From Halalkalicoccus sp. CGA53 (lineage in GTDB: Archaea > Halobacteriota > Halobacteria > Halobacteriales > Halalkalicoccaceae): a DNA stretch of 64,000 nt. Below, one piece after another: positions 25,797 to 33,749 of the stretch. Position 1 is the first letter of the stretch; each line of letters starts with the position of its first letter. Under the pieces are notes generated by a model. The model did not search any database, had not been told where the DNA came from, and saw only the letters and a list, made by a program, of their open reading frames with translations. Position numbers and translations under genes: made by a program. The stretch covers positions 2,046,001 through 2,110,000 of the forward strand of contig NZ_CP144125.1 of assembly GCF_036429475.1 (NCBI RefSeq), written 5' to 3'.

Positions 25797-26405
25797 ATGT
25801 TACAGGACATACTCGACAACGAGCGGCTGTACCGAGCGATCGTCCCGCTGACGTTCGGCGTGCTCTACGGGACGTACCACTACGTCGATAACAAGATGGA
25901 CGGCGACTCACCGAAAGCGTCGTTCGACGCCTACGTCTACGGCAAGACCGTCCTCGCGAGCGCGGGCGCGGCGCTGATCGTCACGCTTCGGGGCGACGAC
26001 CTCACGTTCGACGCGATCGACGCGCTGATCCCGCTGCTCATCGTGATCGTGGACGACAAGCTCAACCAGGGCCTCGGCTGGGGCTCTGGCGACGACGGTG
26101 AAGACAGGGGCCATGACGAGGATTCTGAACCGAATGGCGAGGCGCCGGTCATATCCTGGACCGACGCTGAGGAGCGCTTCGACAGCCTCTCACGACGACC
26201 GAACGGCTCCGAGCCTTCAGAGCCAGTCATCGAGTCCGGGTCCGAGCCGAACGACGATCTCGACGATAGTGAGATTCTGGACGGTCTCACGCGCGAAGAG
26301 AAATTCGCCGGGATGGACGACGAAAGAGACGAACGAGACGAACGGCTCTCCGAAGAGGAAGTAGCAGCGGAGGCCGTCGAACGTCTCGATGCCGAGGGTG
26401 AGTGA
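25797..26405 (+). CDS. Membrane protein with acidic cytoplasmic tail (202 aa)
   Basis: Two or three hydrophobic segments lie in residues 13-90 (YRAIVPLTFGVLYGTYHYV; GKTVLASAGAALIVTL; AIDALIPLLIVIVDD), followed by an extremely acidic tail. This plan, directly after the tail genes, fits a holin-like or lysis-associated protein, but no family is recognised and no endolysin is visible nearby. Confidence 0.6.
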   Translation: MLQDILDNERLYRAIVPLTFGVLYGTYHYVDNKMDGDSPKASFDAYVYGKTVLASAGAALIVTLRGDDLTFDAIDALIPLLIVIVDDKLNQGLGWGSGDDGEDRGHDEDSEPNGEAPVISWTDAEERFDSLSRRPNGSEPSEPVIESGSEPNDDLDDSEILDGLTREEKFAGMDDERDERDERLSEEEVAAEAVERLDAEGE

Positions 26406-26510
26406 TGTCTCGATGTGCCGACCGCTCGCCCGAGTGCCGCTCCCGCCAGAGACCAGCACACGGGCACCGCCGACCGACGCGCACCGCGTTGATAAACATA
26501 CGGAATCATC

Positions 26511-26822
26511 ATGCTCGAATCATGGATGGGATTGAGCAAGTCCAACCTCCGATTCGTCATGGCGATGGTCTATTTCCTCGTCTTCGTCCCGGCGATCGCC
26601 TGGCTGATGATCGGCCCCGATCAGCAGTTCGAGTTCTGGCTGCTGGCTCTCTTCATCATCGCTGGATTCGTCCTGCTGTACGGCAAGGACTGGGCGCTCG
26701 ACGTCGCATCAGTCAAGTACGGCGTCGAAACCGACTCCGGATCCGGAACCAGCACCGGCTCTGGCGGGGGAGATTGCGATGACAGCGACTCCACCTCCGC
26801 CCCCACCGATGACGGCGAGTAG
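26511..26822 (+). CDS. Two-helix membrane protein (103 aa)
   Basis: Residues 15-34 and 42-60 are hydrophobic helices (FVMAMVYFLVFVPAIAWLMI; FWLLALFIIAGFVLLYG) joined by a short polar loop, and the C-terminus is a Gly/Ser/Asp-rich tail with one Cys. Small two-helix proteins of this type act as holins in other viruses; the assignment here is only by topology and position. The 26406-26510 gap contains a basic frame not supported as a gene. Confidence 0.6.
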   Translation: MLESWMGLSKSNLRFVMAMVYFLVFVPAIAWLMIGPDQQFEFWLLALFIIAGFVLLYGKDWALDVASVKYGVETDSGSGTSTGSGGGDCDDSDSTSAPTDDGE

Positions 26823-27210
26823 CGAGGTCGTGGCGTTCGAGGCGCTCGAGGCGCTCGCAGTGACCGTCTTCGGGATCACGGACGCGCTGTGGATCGGTCT
26901 TGTTCTCCTCTATTTCGGCACGGCGGGATGGGGTGCGATCGTCGAGGAGTGGTCGGTCTCGCACTGGCTGCCGTTTTTCGCGGTCGCCACGTCGATCGTC
27001 GGCACACTCTACCTCTCGGAGATCATCCAGAACGCGACGATCCTGACGGTCGGCGAGCTGATCGGCGTCGTGACGCTGCTTGGGATCTGGCTGATCCTCT
27101 GGCACGCCATCCAGATCGATGTTTATGGAACGATCGTCCGCGCGATTCGGAACCCAGCCGAGGCACGGCTGCTCTGTCTCGAGTGGATGATCCGGCGGTT
27201 CCTACGGTGA
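26809..27210 (+). CDS. Multi-pass small membrane protein (about 133 aa)
   Basis: Three or four hydrophobic segments: TDALWIGLVLLYFGTAGWG, WLPFFAVATSIVGTLYL and ELIGVVTLLGIWLILWHAI. ATG 26809 overlaps the previous stop by 14 bases; ATG 26779 adds a poly-proline stretch inside the upstream gene. It is part of the membrane-protein cluster after the tail genes, which may serve lysis or exit. Confidence 0.6.
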   Translation: MTASSEVVAFEALEALAVTVFGITDALWIGLVLLYFGTAGWGAIVEEWSVSHWLPFFAVATSIVGTLYLSEIIQNATILTVGELIGVVTLLGIWLILWHAIQIDVYGTIVRAIRNPAEARLLCLEWMIRRFLR

Positions 27211-27217
27211 GTGAGAT

Positions 27218-27457
27218 ATGACAGATGAAACCGACGCGGCAGTCAGCGAGGCACAGGCAAATCCAAACCCGATCACGGAATGGCTTATCGGCCTGATCGA
27301 CTCCCGAATCGAATCGGCGCTCGACGACCACGACGGCGACGGTATGACTCGCGAGGAGGTCCGCGAACTGCTCGTCGAGGAGGTGGTCGTTACGTACGGC
27401 GGCGACGTCGGGCTCCGTCCGTTCGAGGGCGATAGCGACGGCGACGGGGAGGACTAA
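27218..27457 (+). CDS. Small acidic protein (79 aa)
   Basis: Acidic 79-residue protein with a hydrophobic helix around NPITEWLIGLIDSRIESALD and a second helix, TREEVRELLVEEVVVTYGG. It begins seven bases after the preceding membrane protein gene and ends ten bases before the next. The Asp-Gly-Asp-Gly segment after residue 36 is reminiscent of a calcium-binding loop, but only one is present. Function unknown. Confidence 0.6.
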   Translation: MTDETDAAVSEAQANPNPITEWLIGLIDSRIESALDDHDGDGMTREEVRELLVEEVVVTYGGDVGLRPFEGDSDGDGED

Positions 27458-27467
27458 CGAAAGGTAA

Positions 27468-27842
27468 ATGGCTACGACAGATCAGGTCGGGACAGCGGGA
27501 ACGCTGAAATGGAAACACGACCTCGCCGAGGAGATCCCGGCGGGGCTCAACATTCTATCGTATAAGCATGTCCCGGAGATCCTGCTCCGGCTCGACACTT
27601 CACCGGCCTATTTCTCGCAGCTCCAGCGCGAGCTCGGCGCCTCGTCGAAGGTACTCAGCGATCAGCTCACGCGCCTCGTCGAGGCGGGTGTGATCTCACG
27701 GGCAGAAATGAGCGAGAACAATGGGCCGGGGCGCTGTCCGGTGTATTACGGGCTGACGCGCGCCGGAAAGGATGTCATCCCGATCCTCGGACTGATCGGC
27801 GAGTGGTCGGCTGGTCACGACCTCACTTTTGACGGGCAGTAG
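27468..27842 (+). CDS. HxlR/PadR-like winged-helix regulator (124 aa)
   Basis: A winged-helix protein: LRLDTSPAYFSQLQRELGAS then KVLSDQLTRLVEAGVISRAE, with the wing at GPGRCPVYYGLTRAGKDVIP. This order (helix-turn-helix, long recognition helix, wing ending in LTxxG) is typical of HxlR/PadR regulators. It is the last gene of the rightward late block, so it may act as late autoregulator or control the cargo island that follows in the opposite direction. Confidence 0.8.
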   Translation: MATTDQVGTAGTLKWKHDLAEEIPAGLNILSYKHVPEILLRLDTSPAYFSQLQRELGASSKVLSDQLTRLVEAGVISRAEMSENNGPGRCPVYYGLTRAGKDVIPILGLIGEWSAGHDLTFDGQ

Positions 27843-27974
27843 AAGCCGCTCGGCGGTTGGCGAACGCGGGCCGATCGGTACCGAAGCGGTTCCGTCGGAG
27901 CTGGTTCTTCGGCGTTCTGTGAGCGCTCTCTGAGGTTTTGAGGGCCGCTCTGTCACATCGGAAACGGAGTGCGT

Positions 27975-27992
27975 AGAGGCATCACTGCCTCT
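27975..27992. terminator. Hairpin at convergent gene ends
   Basis: AGAGGCA at 27975-27981 pairs perfectly with TGCCTCT at 27986-27992 around a four-base loop. It spans the stop codon of the leftward gene ending at 27982 and lies downstream of the rightward gene ending at 27842, so it could terminate or stabilise both transcripts. Archaeal termination usually depends on U-tracts, which are not evident here. Confidence 0.4.
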
Positions 27993-28740
27993 CAACCAGT
28001 ACGTTGTAGGTAGCAAACCCGATCAAGATGGCACCGACGGCGAAAACGGTGATAGCAAACAACCGATTCGATGTCGCCAAATAGATAGGGGCAGATGTAG
28101 CGACGAGACCTGGTCCAATAGCCCTGCTGTGTTCAGCCCATTGGTTGGTACTCTGTGATTTGACACTCTCATCGACTCTTTCGAGCAGCTCGTTCTGCCG
28201 TTCGAGTTTACTGACGAGTTTCGCTTGAGAACTTGTCACGCTTTCCTGCTGTTCGAGTTTTTGAAGGACCTCGTTTTGTTGCTCTATCCGCTCTATCTCC
28301 AATGAATCACGTTCAGTAGGGAGATCCGCCACTGCATTTCCGATCATCGCTTCTCTCTCAATGGCTGGAGAGAGGTGAGATTCATCCAACACTGCTTCAA
28401 GTTCCTCGCTGCTGACTCCCAACGCAGTGACCCCTCCAGTATCGACCCCGAAGACGTTTCGTACACTACCCAGCAACTCTTCTTGTTCTTTCTCCAAAAC
28501 GTCAGCTATCGCAGATGCAGTTCCCAGTTCGTGGCCGTGCTCTCCAAATGAATCTGACAGAATCGGAAAAGCATTCACGCCGTCCTGAAATCGAACGTCT
28601 GTGAGCGCTGGGAACGCCCTCTGGCTGTTATCAGACTCCTGATGCTGGTTGCCTTCGAACCCAGGACCGCGGTCGGCCTCAGCCTCGGTGCGCAGATCGG
28701 GCGACTCTGCTTCCAAATTGGAGGGGGAATCCCTCGCCAT
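27982..28740 (-). CDS. Coiled-coil membrane protein, cargo island (252 aa)
   Basis: The first 75 residues are polar. Residues 140-195 form a long coiled coil (RIEQQNEVLQKLEQQESVTS and on to ERQNELLERVDES), and two hydrophobic helices end the protein (GLVATSAPIYLATSN; LFAITVFAVGAILIGF). The upstream TTATTC lies about 30 bases before the ATG, consistent with a leaderless promoter. Codon use is more AT-rich than the virion genes. A membrane-anchored sensor or exclusion factor is possible; no family recognised. Confidence 0.65.
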   Translation of the reverse strand: MARDSPSNLEAESPDLRTEAEADRGPGFEGNQHQESDNSQRAFPALTDVRFQDGVNAFPILSDSFGEHGHELGTASAIADVLEKEQEELLGSVRNVFGVDTGGVTALGVSSEELEAVLDESHLSPAIEREAMIGNAVADLPTERDSLEIERIEQQNEVLQKLEQQESVTSSQAKLVSKLERQNELLERVDESVKSQSTNQWAEHSRAIGPGLVATSAPIYLATSNRLFAITVFAVGAILIGFATYNVLVERQ

Positions 28741-29031
28741 GGGTTTGTCACGGTCTGCCCGTGAATAAGCATCATGGCTCTGATGGGCGCTTTTTCTGAA
28801 AACCTACCTTTATAGACCGGTCCTTGAGTTATAACTGAAGGCGGGTCGCGAGATTACGTCCACCTGATCGCCCCTTACGACTAGTTCTTGAAGGCAGATC
28901 GGTGGATTGCCGATCAAGATCTCGTGTCCTGCCAGTAGCCGCATCCAAGGTATCGATAGCTGTTCAAAAGTAAATGATGGAGGGCCATTTGACAACCTAC
29001 GATTTATTGGCCGGTGTATAATAGTGGGCTT
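28741..29031. promoter_or_regulatory. Divergent promoter region between cargo genes
   Basis: For the leftward gene, a hairpin CACGG/CCGTG lies at 28749-28763 and a TATA-like TTATTC at 28764-28769. For the rightward gene starting at 29032, TTTATT at 29003-29008 is 24-29 bases upstream, predicting a leaderless transcript. A second AT element TATAATAG at 29017-29024 overlaps. The middle contains a weak leftward frame (28810-28995) with a TTG start that I do not accept as a gene. Confidence 0.5.
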
Positions 29032-29667
29032 ATGCCCTTCTGGACGATGGTTGCTGTGGCCTTTGGGGGCCTAATCACGATTGTAACAACGGTAGTGACG
29101 GAAAAATGGAAAGAAAAACAAGAATCAGGCAAAGTTGAAAACGCATTAGCGAACGAAATGGAAATCCTTGGACCTGTTCTTGAGGAAATATTACTCGCGC
29201 TATTTTTACACGAATATCCAGATAGAAAATCAGAGCTATTGGAGTGGTCGGAATTTGAGTCCGGTATAGATCAAGAAAAAATCAACATGATAGCATATAT
29301 GTCTAAAATACCTCATAGAACACAAAAAATTGGCAACAAGAGTAGCTTTGAGACGCCTGTTTTTGATAATACTGCCGATAAATTAATATTGCTTGATGAG
29401 CACATAGCCACCAACGTCATTCAGTTCTATGCAGCAATTATAGCACTTGAAGAGCATGTTCCTGACCCCTCTGATGATGAATATAAATTAGCGTATTTGG
29501 ACGCATTCCAAGCGTTAGAGTGGCGGTATCGGGCCTTGACAGAGATGGGTAGAGACGTCCAGAAAACTGATCACAAATATATGACAAATGTGATGGGATA
29601 TAGATTAGATGACGAAGAGAAAGAGCGGGAGATGGATTTAGACGCTGAGGAATTCGATAGCTCTTGA
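29032..29667 (+). CDS. Membrane-anchored cargo protein (211 aa), probably leaderless
   Basis: ATG 29032 is chosen over GTG 29014 because a TATA-like element sits 24-29 bases upstream. The N-terminus is one membrane helix (WTMVAVAFGGLITIVTTVV) followed at once by a basic stop-transfer (TEKWKEKQE); the remaining 180 residues are a soluble, helical, cytoplasm-facing domain with no recognised motif. The DNA is strikingly AT-rich compared with the virion genes. The single anchor plus soluble domain is a plan often seen in defence or exclusion proteins (inference). Confidence 0.75.
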   Translation: MPFWTMVAVAFGGLITIVTTVVTEKWKEKQESGKVENALANEMEILGPVLEEILLALFLHEYPDRKSELLEWSEFESGIDQEKINMIAYMSKIPHRTQKIGNKSSFETPVFDNTADKLILLDEHIATNVIQFYAAIIALEEHVPDPSDDEYKLAYLDAFQALEWRYRALTEMGRDVQKTDHKYMTNVMGYRLDDEEKEREMDLDAEEFDSS

Positions 29668-29682
29668 TGTCCTTATTAACAC

Positions 29683-29943
29683 TTACGCTACGTCCTCTGA
29701 GCCTTCGCCCTCGTATTCCGCCAGCCGATACCCACCCCGACTGCCATCGTAGACAATCAGACCTTCGTCGACGGCCTGCTCGACGCCGGCCTCAATCTCC
29801 GCGGAGTCGAAGCCGCAGTAACCGACGAGGATCTGCTTGATCGTGTGGATCGAGATCACATCGGGGACCTGCTGGCCGGTGGTCCGGTAATCGATAAAGC
29901 GAACGACCCGCTTAACGAGAGTTGATCTCGAAGAATTGAACAT
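29683..29943 (-). CDS. Winged-helix-like small protein (86 aa)
   Basis: ATG 29943 preceded by GGAG ten bases upstream; a TTG three codons earlier is less likely. The segment VISIHTIKQILVGYCGFDSA followed by IEAGVEQAVDEGLIVYDGSR and GYRLAEYE has the helix-helix-wing order of a winged helix-turn-helix. It is convergent with the preceding cargo gene. Likely DNA-binding regulator. Confidence 0.65.
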   Translation of the reverse strand: MFNSSRSTLVKRVVRFIDYRTTGQQVPDVISIHTIKQILVGYCGFDSAEIEAGVEQAVDEGLIVYDGSRGGYRLAEYEGEGSEDVA

Positions 29944-30044
29944 TGTGTGCAATCTCCTTTCTCAATCAACAGCGGTTTTTAAGGCTCGTGATAGATCTTT
30001 CTCCACAATTCAACGCACGAAAAATTCAAACGTCTAGTGAAGGA

Positions 30045-30506
30045 TTACCCAGTTGACTCGTCTTCGACGCCACTCATATCAACATTCACGTTCTTCAGAA
30101 TGCTGCTACTGGGTTCATGGATGACGGTGACCTGAGCGCCTTCGTTGAAGTCATTTAGACTTCCCGAGAACTTGTTCTCATCCAAATGCCAGCTTGACCC
30201 CACGCTCAAGTCTTCTTCGTCTTCGATATTGAAGGTGGCTTCATCTTCACCATCAACAACGCGAATAGTAAGATCGTCGGGGTCCAGGGCATCGCCACCA
30301 TCATTCGATAAAACTAGCCGATCTTCGCTATCGTCCGCACTTAACGATAACTGTGTACTCGGTGCCGATTCTACTGAGTCCCCAAGGCCGAGGACGAACG
30401 TGCCGATGACAGCAGCGAGAATCACGGTAATCGCGACCATCAGGATGACCCCAATGACCGGCGAGACCGCACGATCCTCCCCGCTGAGTATTGTTTTGAG
30501 TTGCAT
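30045..30506 (-). CDS. PilA-type adhesion pilin (type IV pilin-like)
   Basis: 153 residues from ATG 30506. The N-terminus is a class III signal peptide: [20 protein letters not shown] followed by a hydrophobic H-domain ([20 protein letters not shown]). This [20 protein letters not shown] block is the conserved H-domain of haloarchaeal PilA pilins, processed by the PibD peptidase and assembled by PilB/PilC. The rest is a beta-rich, acidic head. No assembly genes are nearby, so it would need host machinery. A pilin in a provirus suggests lysogenic conversion of surface adhesion (inference). Confidence 0.85.
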   Translation of the reverse strand: MQLKTILSGEDRAVSPVIGVILMVAITVILAAVIGTFVLGLGDSVESAPSTQLSLSADDSEDRLVLSNDGGDALDPDDLTIRVVDGEDEATFNIEDEEDLSVGSSWHLDENKFSGSLNDFNEGAQVTVIHEPSSSILKNVNVDMSGVEDESTG

Positions 30507-30643
30507 GTTGTAGCTCTCTTGTGCACACACGAGCGATGGATCGTATCAGGCGACGCATGCATACGAACCACCTGACGAGAGGTGATTATCCACCAATCCT
30601 CTCGGGTTTCCATCCTTTCGGTGTACTATAGGGTTCATGGCAC

Positions 30644-30666
30644 CTCGAACATATAATACTTTCGAG
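30644..30666. promoter_or_regulatory. TATA-like element enclosed by inverted repeat
   Basis: CTCGAA at 30644-30649 and TTCGAG at 30661-30666 are exact inverted repeats enclosing CATATAATACT. It lies about 140 bases upstream of the pilin start and could be an operator over a promoter. The rest of the 359-base gap 30507-30865 holds no convincing gene; another AT-rich element (TTTTATTA) is at about 30681-30688. Confidence 0.45.
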
Positions 30667-30865
30667 GGTATTAAGGACCGTTTTATTATGAAATGGGAGG
30701 TGGATGTCGCTTAGAAGAACCATAGCGAGGAACCTGTTAGACCTCGCTTCGGGATTTCACCGAGTATGGTCGGGCAGCGGGATACTGCCGCATTGCGATG
30801 GTTGTGTCTGATGATCATATATGTTGTGGCTAATGGAAGCGGTACGGTGCTAAACTAGTACCACG

Positions 30866-31627
30866 CTACTGGTCAGAAGTTATTAAGATAAATTCTGTCA
30901 TCAAATATGTGATATAGTGGCGTCTGTATTCCGTCCGTGCGTGGCGGAATGCGTAGTAGCATAGAGCACCGAAAGCTATTGCACTGGCAACGATCAAGAC
31001 TGGGTCAATTCCGACTGTTCCGATGATTGGTTCATAAAACGAATCTTGAACTACAGCAGTTGAGATAGTCACCTCTCCCAGAATCGGCAATATGAACGTG
31101 TCGTCAAGTATCAAGATAGCAAAGACGAAGTACACCAGCGCAAGGATGATACCGCTAACATAGATACTTCGGCAGAATGCATAGATAGATTGGAATATTT
31201 GTGCTCTCCCACGGCCCTCGGACTCGACTACTGAACGTACGTGTATGTAGATTGACCGTCCCAACTTTTTATCTTCATAATCACCGATTTTGTCGTAGGA
31301 CAGGCCCAAATGAGGGAACTGTTCACGACAGGCTCGATGAAATTCCCATGATACACACGGCGCAACGTGTTTGGATTTGCAAACTTCCGACTTCAATTGG
31401 TCTCGGTGTGAAGGGATATCTAATAACCGCTCTATGAACACCGACAGAATGTGAACAAGCTGACCCAGTGCAAATGAAAAGGCAAGAACGGGCAGGAGAA
31501 AGAGCAGTCCGGGGCGTTCGATGCCTACGGGCAAGAAGGGATAGAGTCCGAAGAGGAGAAACACCCCAGGGAGCAAGACGCTGAAGAAGTTGTATATGCT
31601 AAATTGAGAAGCCGCATCACTAACCAT
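30866..31627 (-). CDS. Multi-pass membrane protein, cargo island (253 aa)
   Basis: Four or five hydrophobic segments: FFSVLLPGVFLLFGLYPFLP, LLFLLPVLAFSFALGQLVHI, GIILALVYFVFAILILDD and VLIVASAIAFGALCYYAF, around a polar central domain of about 80 residues (KSEVCKSKHVAPCVSWEFHR). Strong AT content and isolated transcription mark it as cargo. Membrane proteins of this kind often serve in superinfection exclusion, but I know no specific family for it. Confidence 0.7.
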   Translation of the reverse strand: MVSDAASQFSIYNFFSVLLPGVFLLFGLYPFLPVGIERPGLLFLLPVLAFSFALGQLVHILSVFIERLLDIPSHRDQLKSEVCKSKHVAPCVSWEFHRACREQFPHLGLSYDKIGDYEDKKLGRSIYIHVRSVVESEGRGRAQIFQSIYAFCRSIYVSGIILALVYFVFAILILDDTFILPILGEVTISTAVVQDSFYEPIIGTVGIDPVLIVASAIAFGALCYYAFRHARTEYRRHYITYLMTEFILITSDQ

Positions 31628-31745
31628 GGTGGGTGTGAAGAATTGTTAAGGGTATAAGTACCCCACGGAGTACATGGCAGTAACAATATCATAACAATTC
31701 AAATCGGTCGATAGAATATTATATCGGTGGTGCAATGCTCCGGTG

Positions 31746-31982
31746 ATGAGTGCCCCCTTCGGTGAGAACCAGAGCGCGGATTCTGGCTCCAACGGAATAC
31801 GGTGTACCGTGAGACACATCGTTTTCTTCCTGGGGAGAGCAGCGGATTTCATCCCTGGCTTAATCGCAATTGCGATTGCTTCGGCTCTGGTTTTCGGCTT
31901 TCACGACAGTGTGGTTCTGGTTATTTTAGTACCACTCTTCCTTGCAGTTCTAGTCGCAATAGCAGAGAAAATTGTATTCTAG
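31746..31982 (+). CDS. Small two-helix membrane protein (78 aa)
   Basis: ATG 31746 (GTG just before is less likely). After a polar N-terminus, two hydrophobic helices follow, ADFIPGLIAIAIASALVFGF and VLVILVPLFLAVLVAIAE. It is divergently placed to the larger membrane protein gene and shares the AT-rich composition of the island. Confidence 0.5.
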   Translation: MSAPFGENQSADSGSNGIRCTVRHIVFFLGRAADFIPGLIAIAIASALVFGFHDSVVLVILVPLFLAVLVAIAEKIVF

Positions 31983-32096
31983 CTCGTTGCAGGTATGCGC
32001 TGGAGATCGGCAAGCTTCACAATAAGGTGGCAAATATAGGTTTCTTCAATTACAGCTGTCGCACCTTCATATAGGATCAGGGCACCAGCGTCAGCG

Positions 32097-32327
32097 ATGT
32101 ACCCACAACCGACGCGACCGGCCGACTGGCACATCCAGGACTGGATCCTCGCCCTCGAGGCGATCGTGCTCTACACCAGACACTCGGATGACGCCCAGCG
32201 CTGCGAGCACGCCGAACGCATGATCGAGGAGATCGCGATGGACCAGGGGATGCTACCCTCGGAGTTGCTGCTTCAGGCCGACGATCAGTTTCACCGAGGA
32301 CATGGCTCATTCCTATACCGATCGTGA
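32097..32327 (+). CDS. Small helical protein of duplicated locus, full copy (76 aa)
   Basis: Helical 76-residue protein ending EIAMDQGMLPSELLLQADDQ. A fragment with nearly the same ending (ELAMDQKVLPWELLLQIDER) occurs at about 33240-33352, so this gene is part of a duplicated unit. It overlaps the next gene as GTGA. Function unknown. Confidence 0.65.
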   Translation: MYPQPTRPADWHIQDWILALEAIVLYTRHSDDAQRCEHAERMIEEIAMDQGMLPSELLLQADDQFHRGHGSFLYRS

Positions 32328-32716
32328 CCGATCGGCTCGGCATGGGAGATCGGTACGACGAACTTCGTGAGGATCTGGCCGACGAGCTCGCGCGGACGCT
32401 CGCGACGATCCGGGGCGGGCAGGAAGCCGGGAAGATGGCCCGCCGTCTGCTCAGTCGGGATCGCTCGCGCTCACACTTCATCGGGATCACGACCGACGGA
32501 CGGGTCGTGCTTCACGAGGCGATCACGCACAGCCTGATCGGCTCCGACGTCCTCGAGGGTTACGTCATCGATCCGGAAAGCGAGTCGGGAGAGCACGTCC
32601 GACTGATCGCGAAATACGACGAGTTCAGCAAGGTCGACGAGTGGATCGCCGACCGGGACCCAGAGTTCTGGGCGTGGCTGCATCCGAGGTTTCGTTGGCT
32701 CGTCAAGAGCGCGTAA
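32324..32716 (+). CDS. Hypothetical protein of duplicated locus (130 aa)
   Basis: GTG 32324, translationally coupled to the preceding gene. The N-terminal third is helical (DELREDLADELARTLATIRG), the middle has strands (RSHFIGITTDGRVVLHEAI), and the C-terminal region is Trp-rich (WIADRDPEFWAWLHPRFRW). No family recognised. It is missing from the second, decayed unit at 33.1-33.7 kb. Confidence 0.7.
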   Translation: MTDRLGMGDRYDELREDLADELARTLATIRGGQEAGKMARRLLSRDRSRSHFIGITTDGRVVLHEAITHSLIGSDVLEGYVIDPESESGEHVRLIAKYDEFSKVDEWIADRDPEFWAWLHPRFRWLVKSA

Positions 32717-32740
32717 GCGAAGAATGGTGTGACGGCTTAG

Positions 32741-33016
32741 TTACTGTGGATTGATCCGGTAGTGCTTCTCGCCATAGACCCGTCGAACAGCAATATCACC
32801 GTCGTAGACAAGACGTTCGAGCTTGCACGAGACGTGCATCTGAACGAGCCGATCGACGACGATCGACCGATCAGGTTCGTCTGTGAACCCGAGGTGGTCA
32901 CACACCTCCTGGACTGAGAATGCCTTCCTCGGATTCTCCTCGAGCAGTTCGAGGATCTGGTTGTAGCGCGATCTCGACTCAGAGCCTGCCTCCCATACCT
33001 CGTTCCCTACAGGCAT
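32741..33016 (-). CDS. Winged-helix regulator, paralogue 1 (91 aa)
   Basis: The helix-turn-helix is ENPRKAFSVQEVCDHLGFTD and the wing is LVYDGDIAVRRVYGEKHYRI. It aligns along its length with the protein at 33395-33670 (same length; SRY near residue 15, LV/LAYDG near 72, GE-HY near 82), so the two are paralogues. A TATA-like TATTAGG lies roughly 30 bases upstream. Probable viral transcription regulator. Confidence 0.75.
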   Translation of the reverse strand: MPVGNEVWEAGSESRSRYNQILELLEENPRKAFSVQEVCDHLGFTDEPDRSIVVDRLVQMHVSCKLERLVYDGDIAVRRVYGEKHYRINPQ

Positions 33017-33115
33017 GGGATGTATAGCTTATCCGTGCCTAATAGTCACACGCATGCAAGCCAAGATGATGGGAATGTAGGTGGAGGACTGCAACCGTCA
33101 GCCGGGATCAGCGGC

Positions 33116-33352
33116 TCATTCAATAGTCGTCGGGAGGACGCGGTACGGGACGAATCGTACCGATGCGACAGTCGCGTGATCGCCGATTCTCAGATCCGAC
33201 TCGCGGAGATCCATCGCGAAGCCCTGCTCGCCGACGGTCTGGTAATCGACTACACGGACGACGCGGTCGACGAGCTCGCGATGGACCAGAAGGTGCTGCC
33301 GTGGGAGCTGCTGCTACAGATCGACGAGCGCTACGCTTGCATGGGGATCTGA
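33116..33352. pseudogene. Chimeric remnant joining ends of two neighbouring genes
   Basis: 33116-33236, read leftward, encodes a C-terminus nearly identical to that of the gene at 33750-34016 (both contain HATVASVRFVPYRVLP and end TIE-stop); about nine in ten bases match. From about 33240 the rightward frame encodes the C-terminus of the gene at 32097 (AMDQ...LP.ELLLQ). The 5' parts of both genes are gone. The long rightward frame across the whole stretch is therefore chance. This marks duplication followed by deletion. Confidence 0.8.
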
Positions 33353-33394
33353 GGATAGACAGAGATCTATGAGAGCGGTAGCACAAATTGGAGA

Positions 33395-33670
33395 TCACTC
33401 AAGCGAGAAGCTGTAGTGATTCTCTCCCTGGGCTTCGCGGGCCTCTATGGTGCCGTCGTATGCCAGGTGATCCAGCATGCTCGCGACTAATATATGACCG
33501 AGACGGTCTCTAATCAGCGAGCGGTTTGCATTCATCGTGAAATTGACGTGGTCGGCGATTTCACTGATTGAGTATGCTTTATCCTGATTCATTTCCAGTA
33601 AACTGACGATATGATGGTATCTCGACTCTCTACGTGGACCATCTTGCCAGTCTGAGCGTTGAATTGGCAT
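33395..33670 (-). CDS. Winged-helix regulator, paralogue 2 (91 aa)
   Basis: Second copy of the 91-residue winged-helix protein: DKAYSISEIADHVNFTMNAN (helix-turn-helix) and LAYDGTIEAREAQGENHYSF (wing). Amino-acid identity with paralogue 1 is moderate, so the duplication is not recent or was followed by divergence. Both copies share a similar GCAAGC-containing sequence about 20-40 bases upstream. It may bind related operators. Confidence 0.75.
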   Translation of the reverse strand: MPIQRSDWQDGPRRESRYHHIVSLLEMNQDKAYSISEIADHVNFTMNANRSLIRDRLGHILVASMLDHLAYDGTIEAREAQGENHYSFSLE

Positions 33671-33749
33671 GACTATTAATAAGCGACGTGCAAGCTTGGA
33701 CGTGTCGCGTCAGAAATGCGCTGGTGACGAAAGGGTGGTGTAGGAATGG

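Noticed and set aside
26405-26782. Rightward frame after 25797-26405
   Set aside because: Very basic, Arg-rich and antithetic to the acidic proteome; it is a shifted reading of the next membrane protein gene.
28810-28995. Leftward 61-residue frame between cargo genes
   Set aside because: Starts at TTG, overlaps the divergent promoter elements and has no recognised family; a TATA-like element about 25 bases upstream was not enough to accept it.
33020-33352. Rightward 110-residue frame
   Set aside because: It crosses the chimeric relic: its middle is the antisense of another gene's 3' end, so it is not an intact gene.
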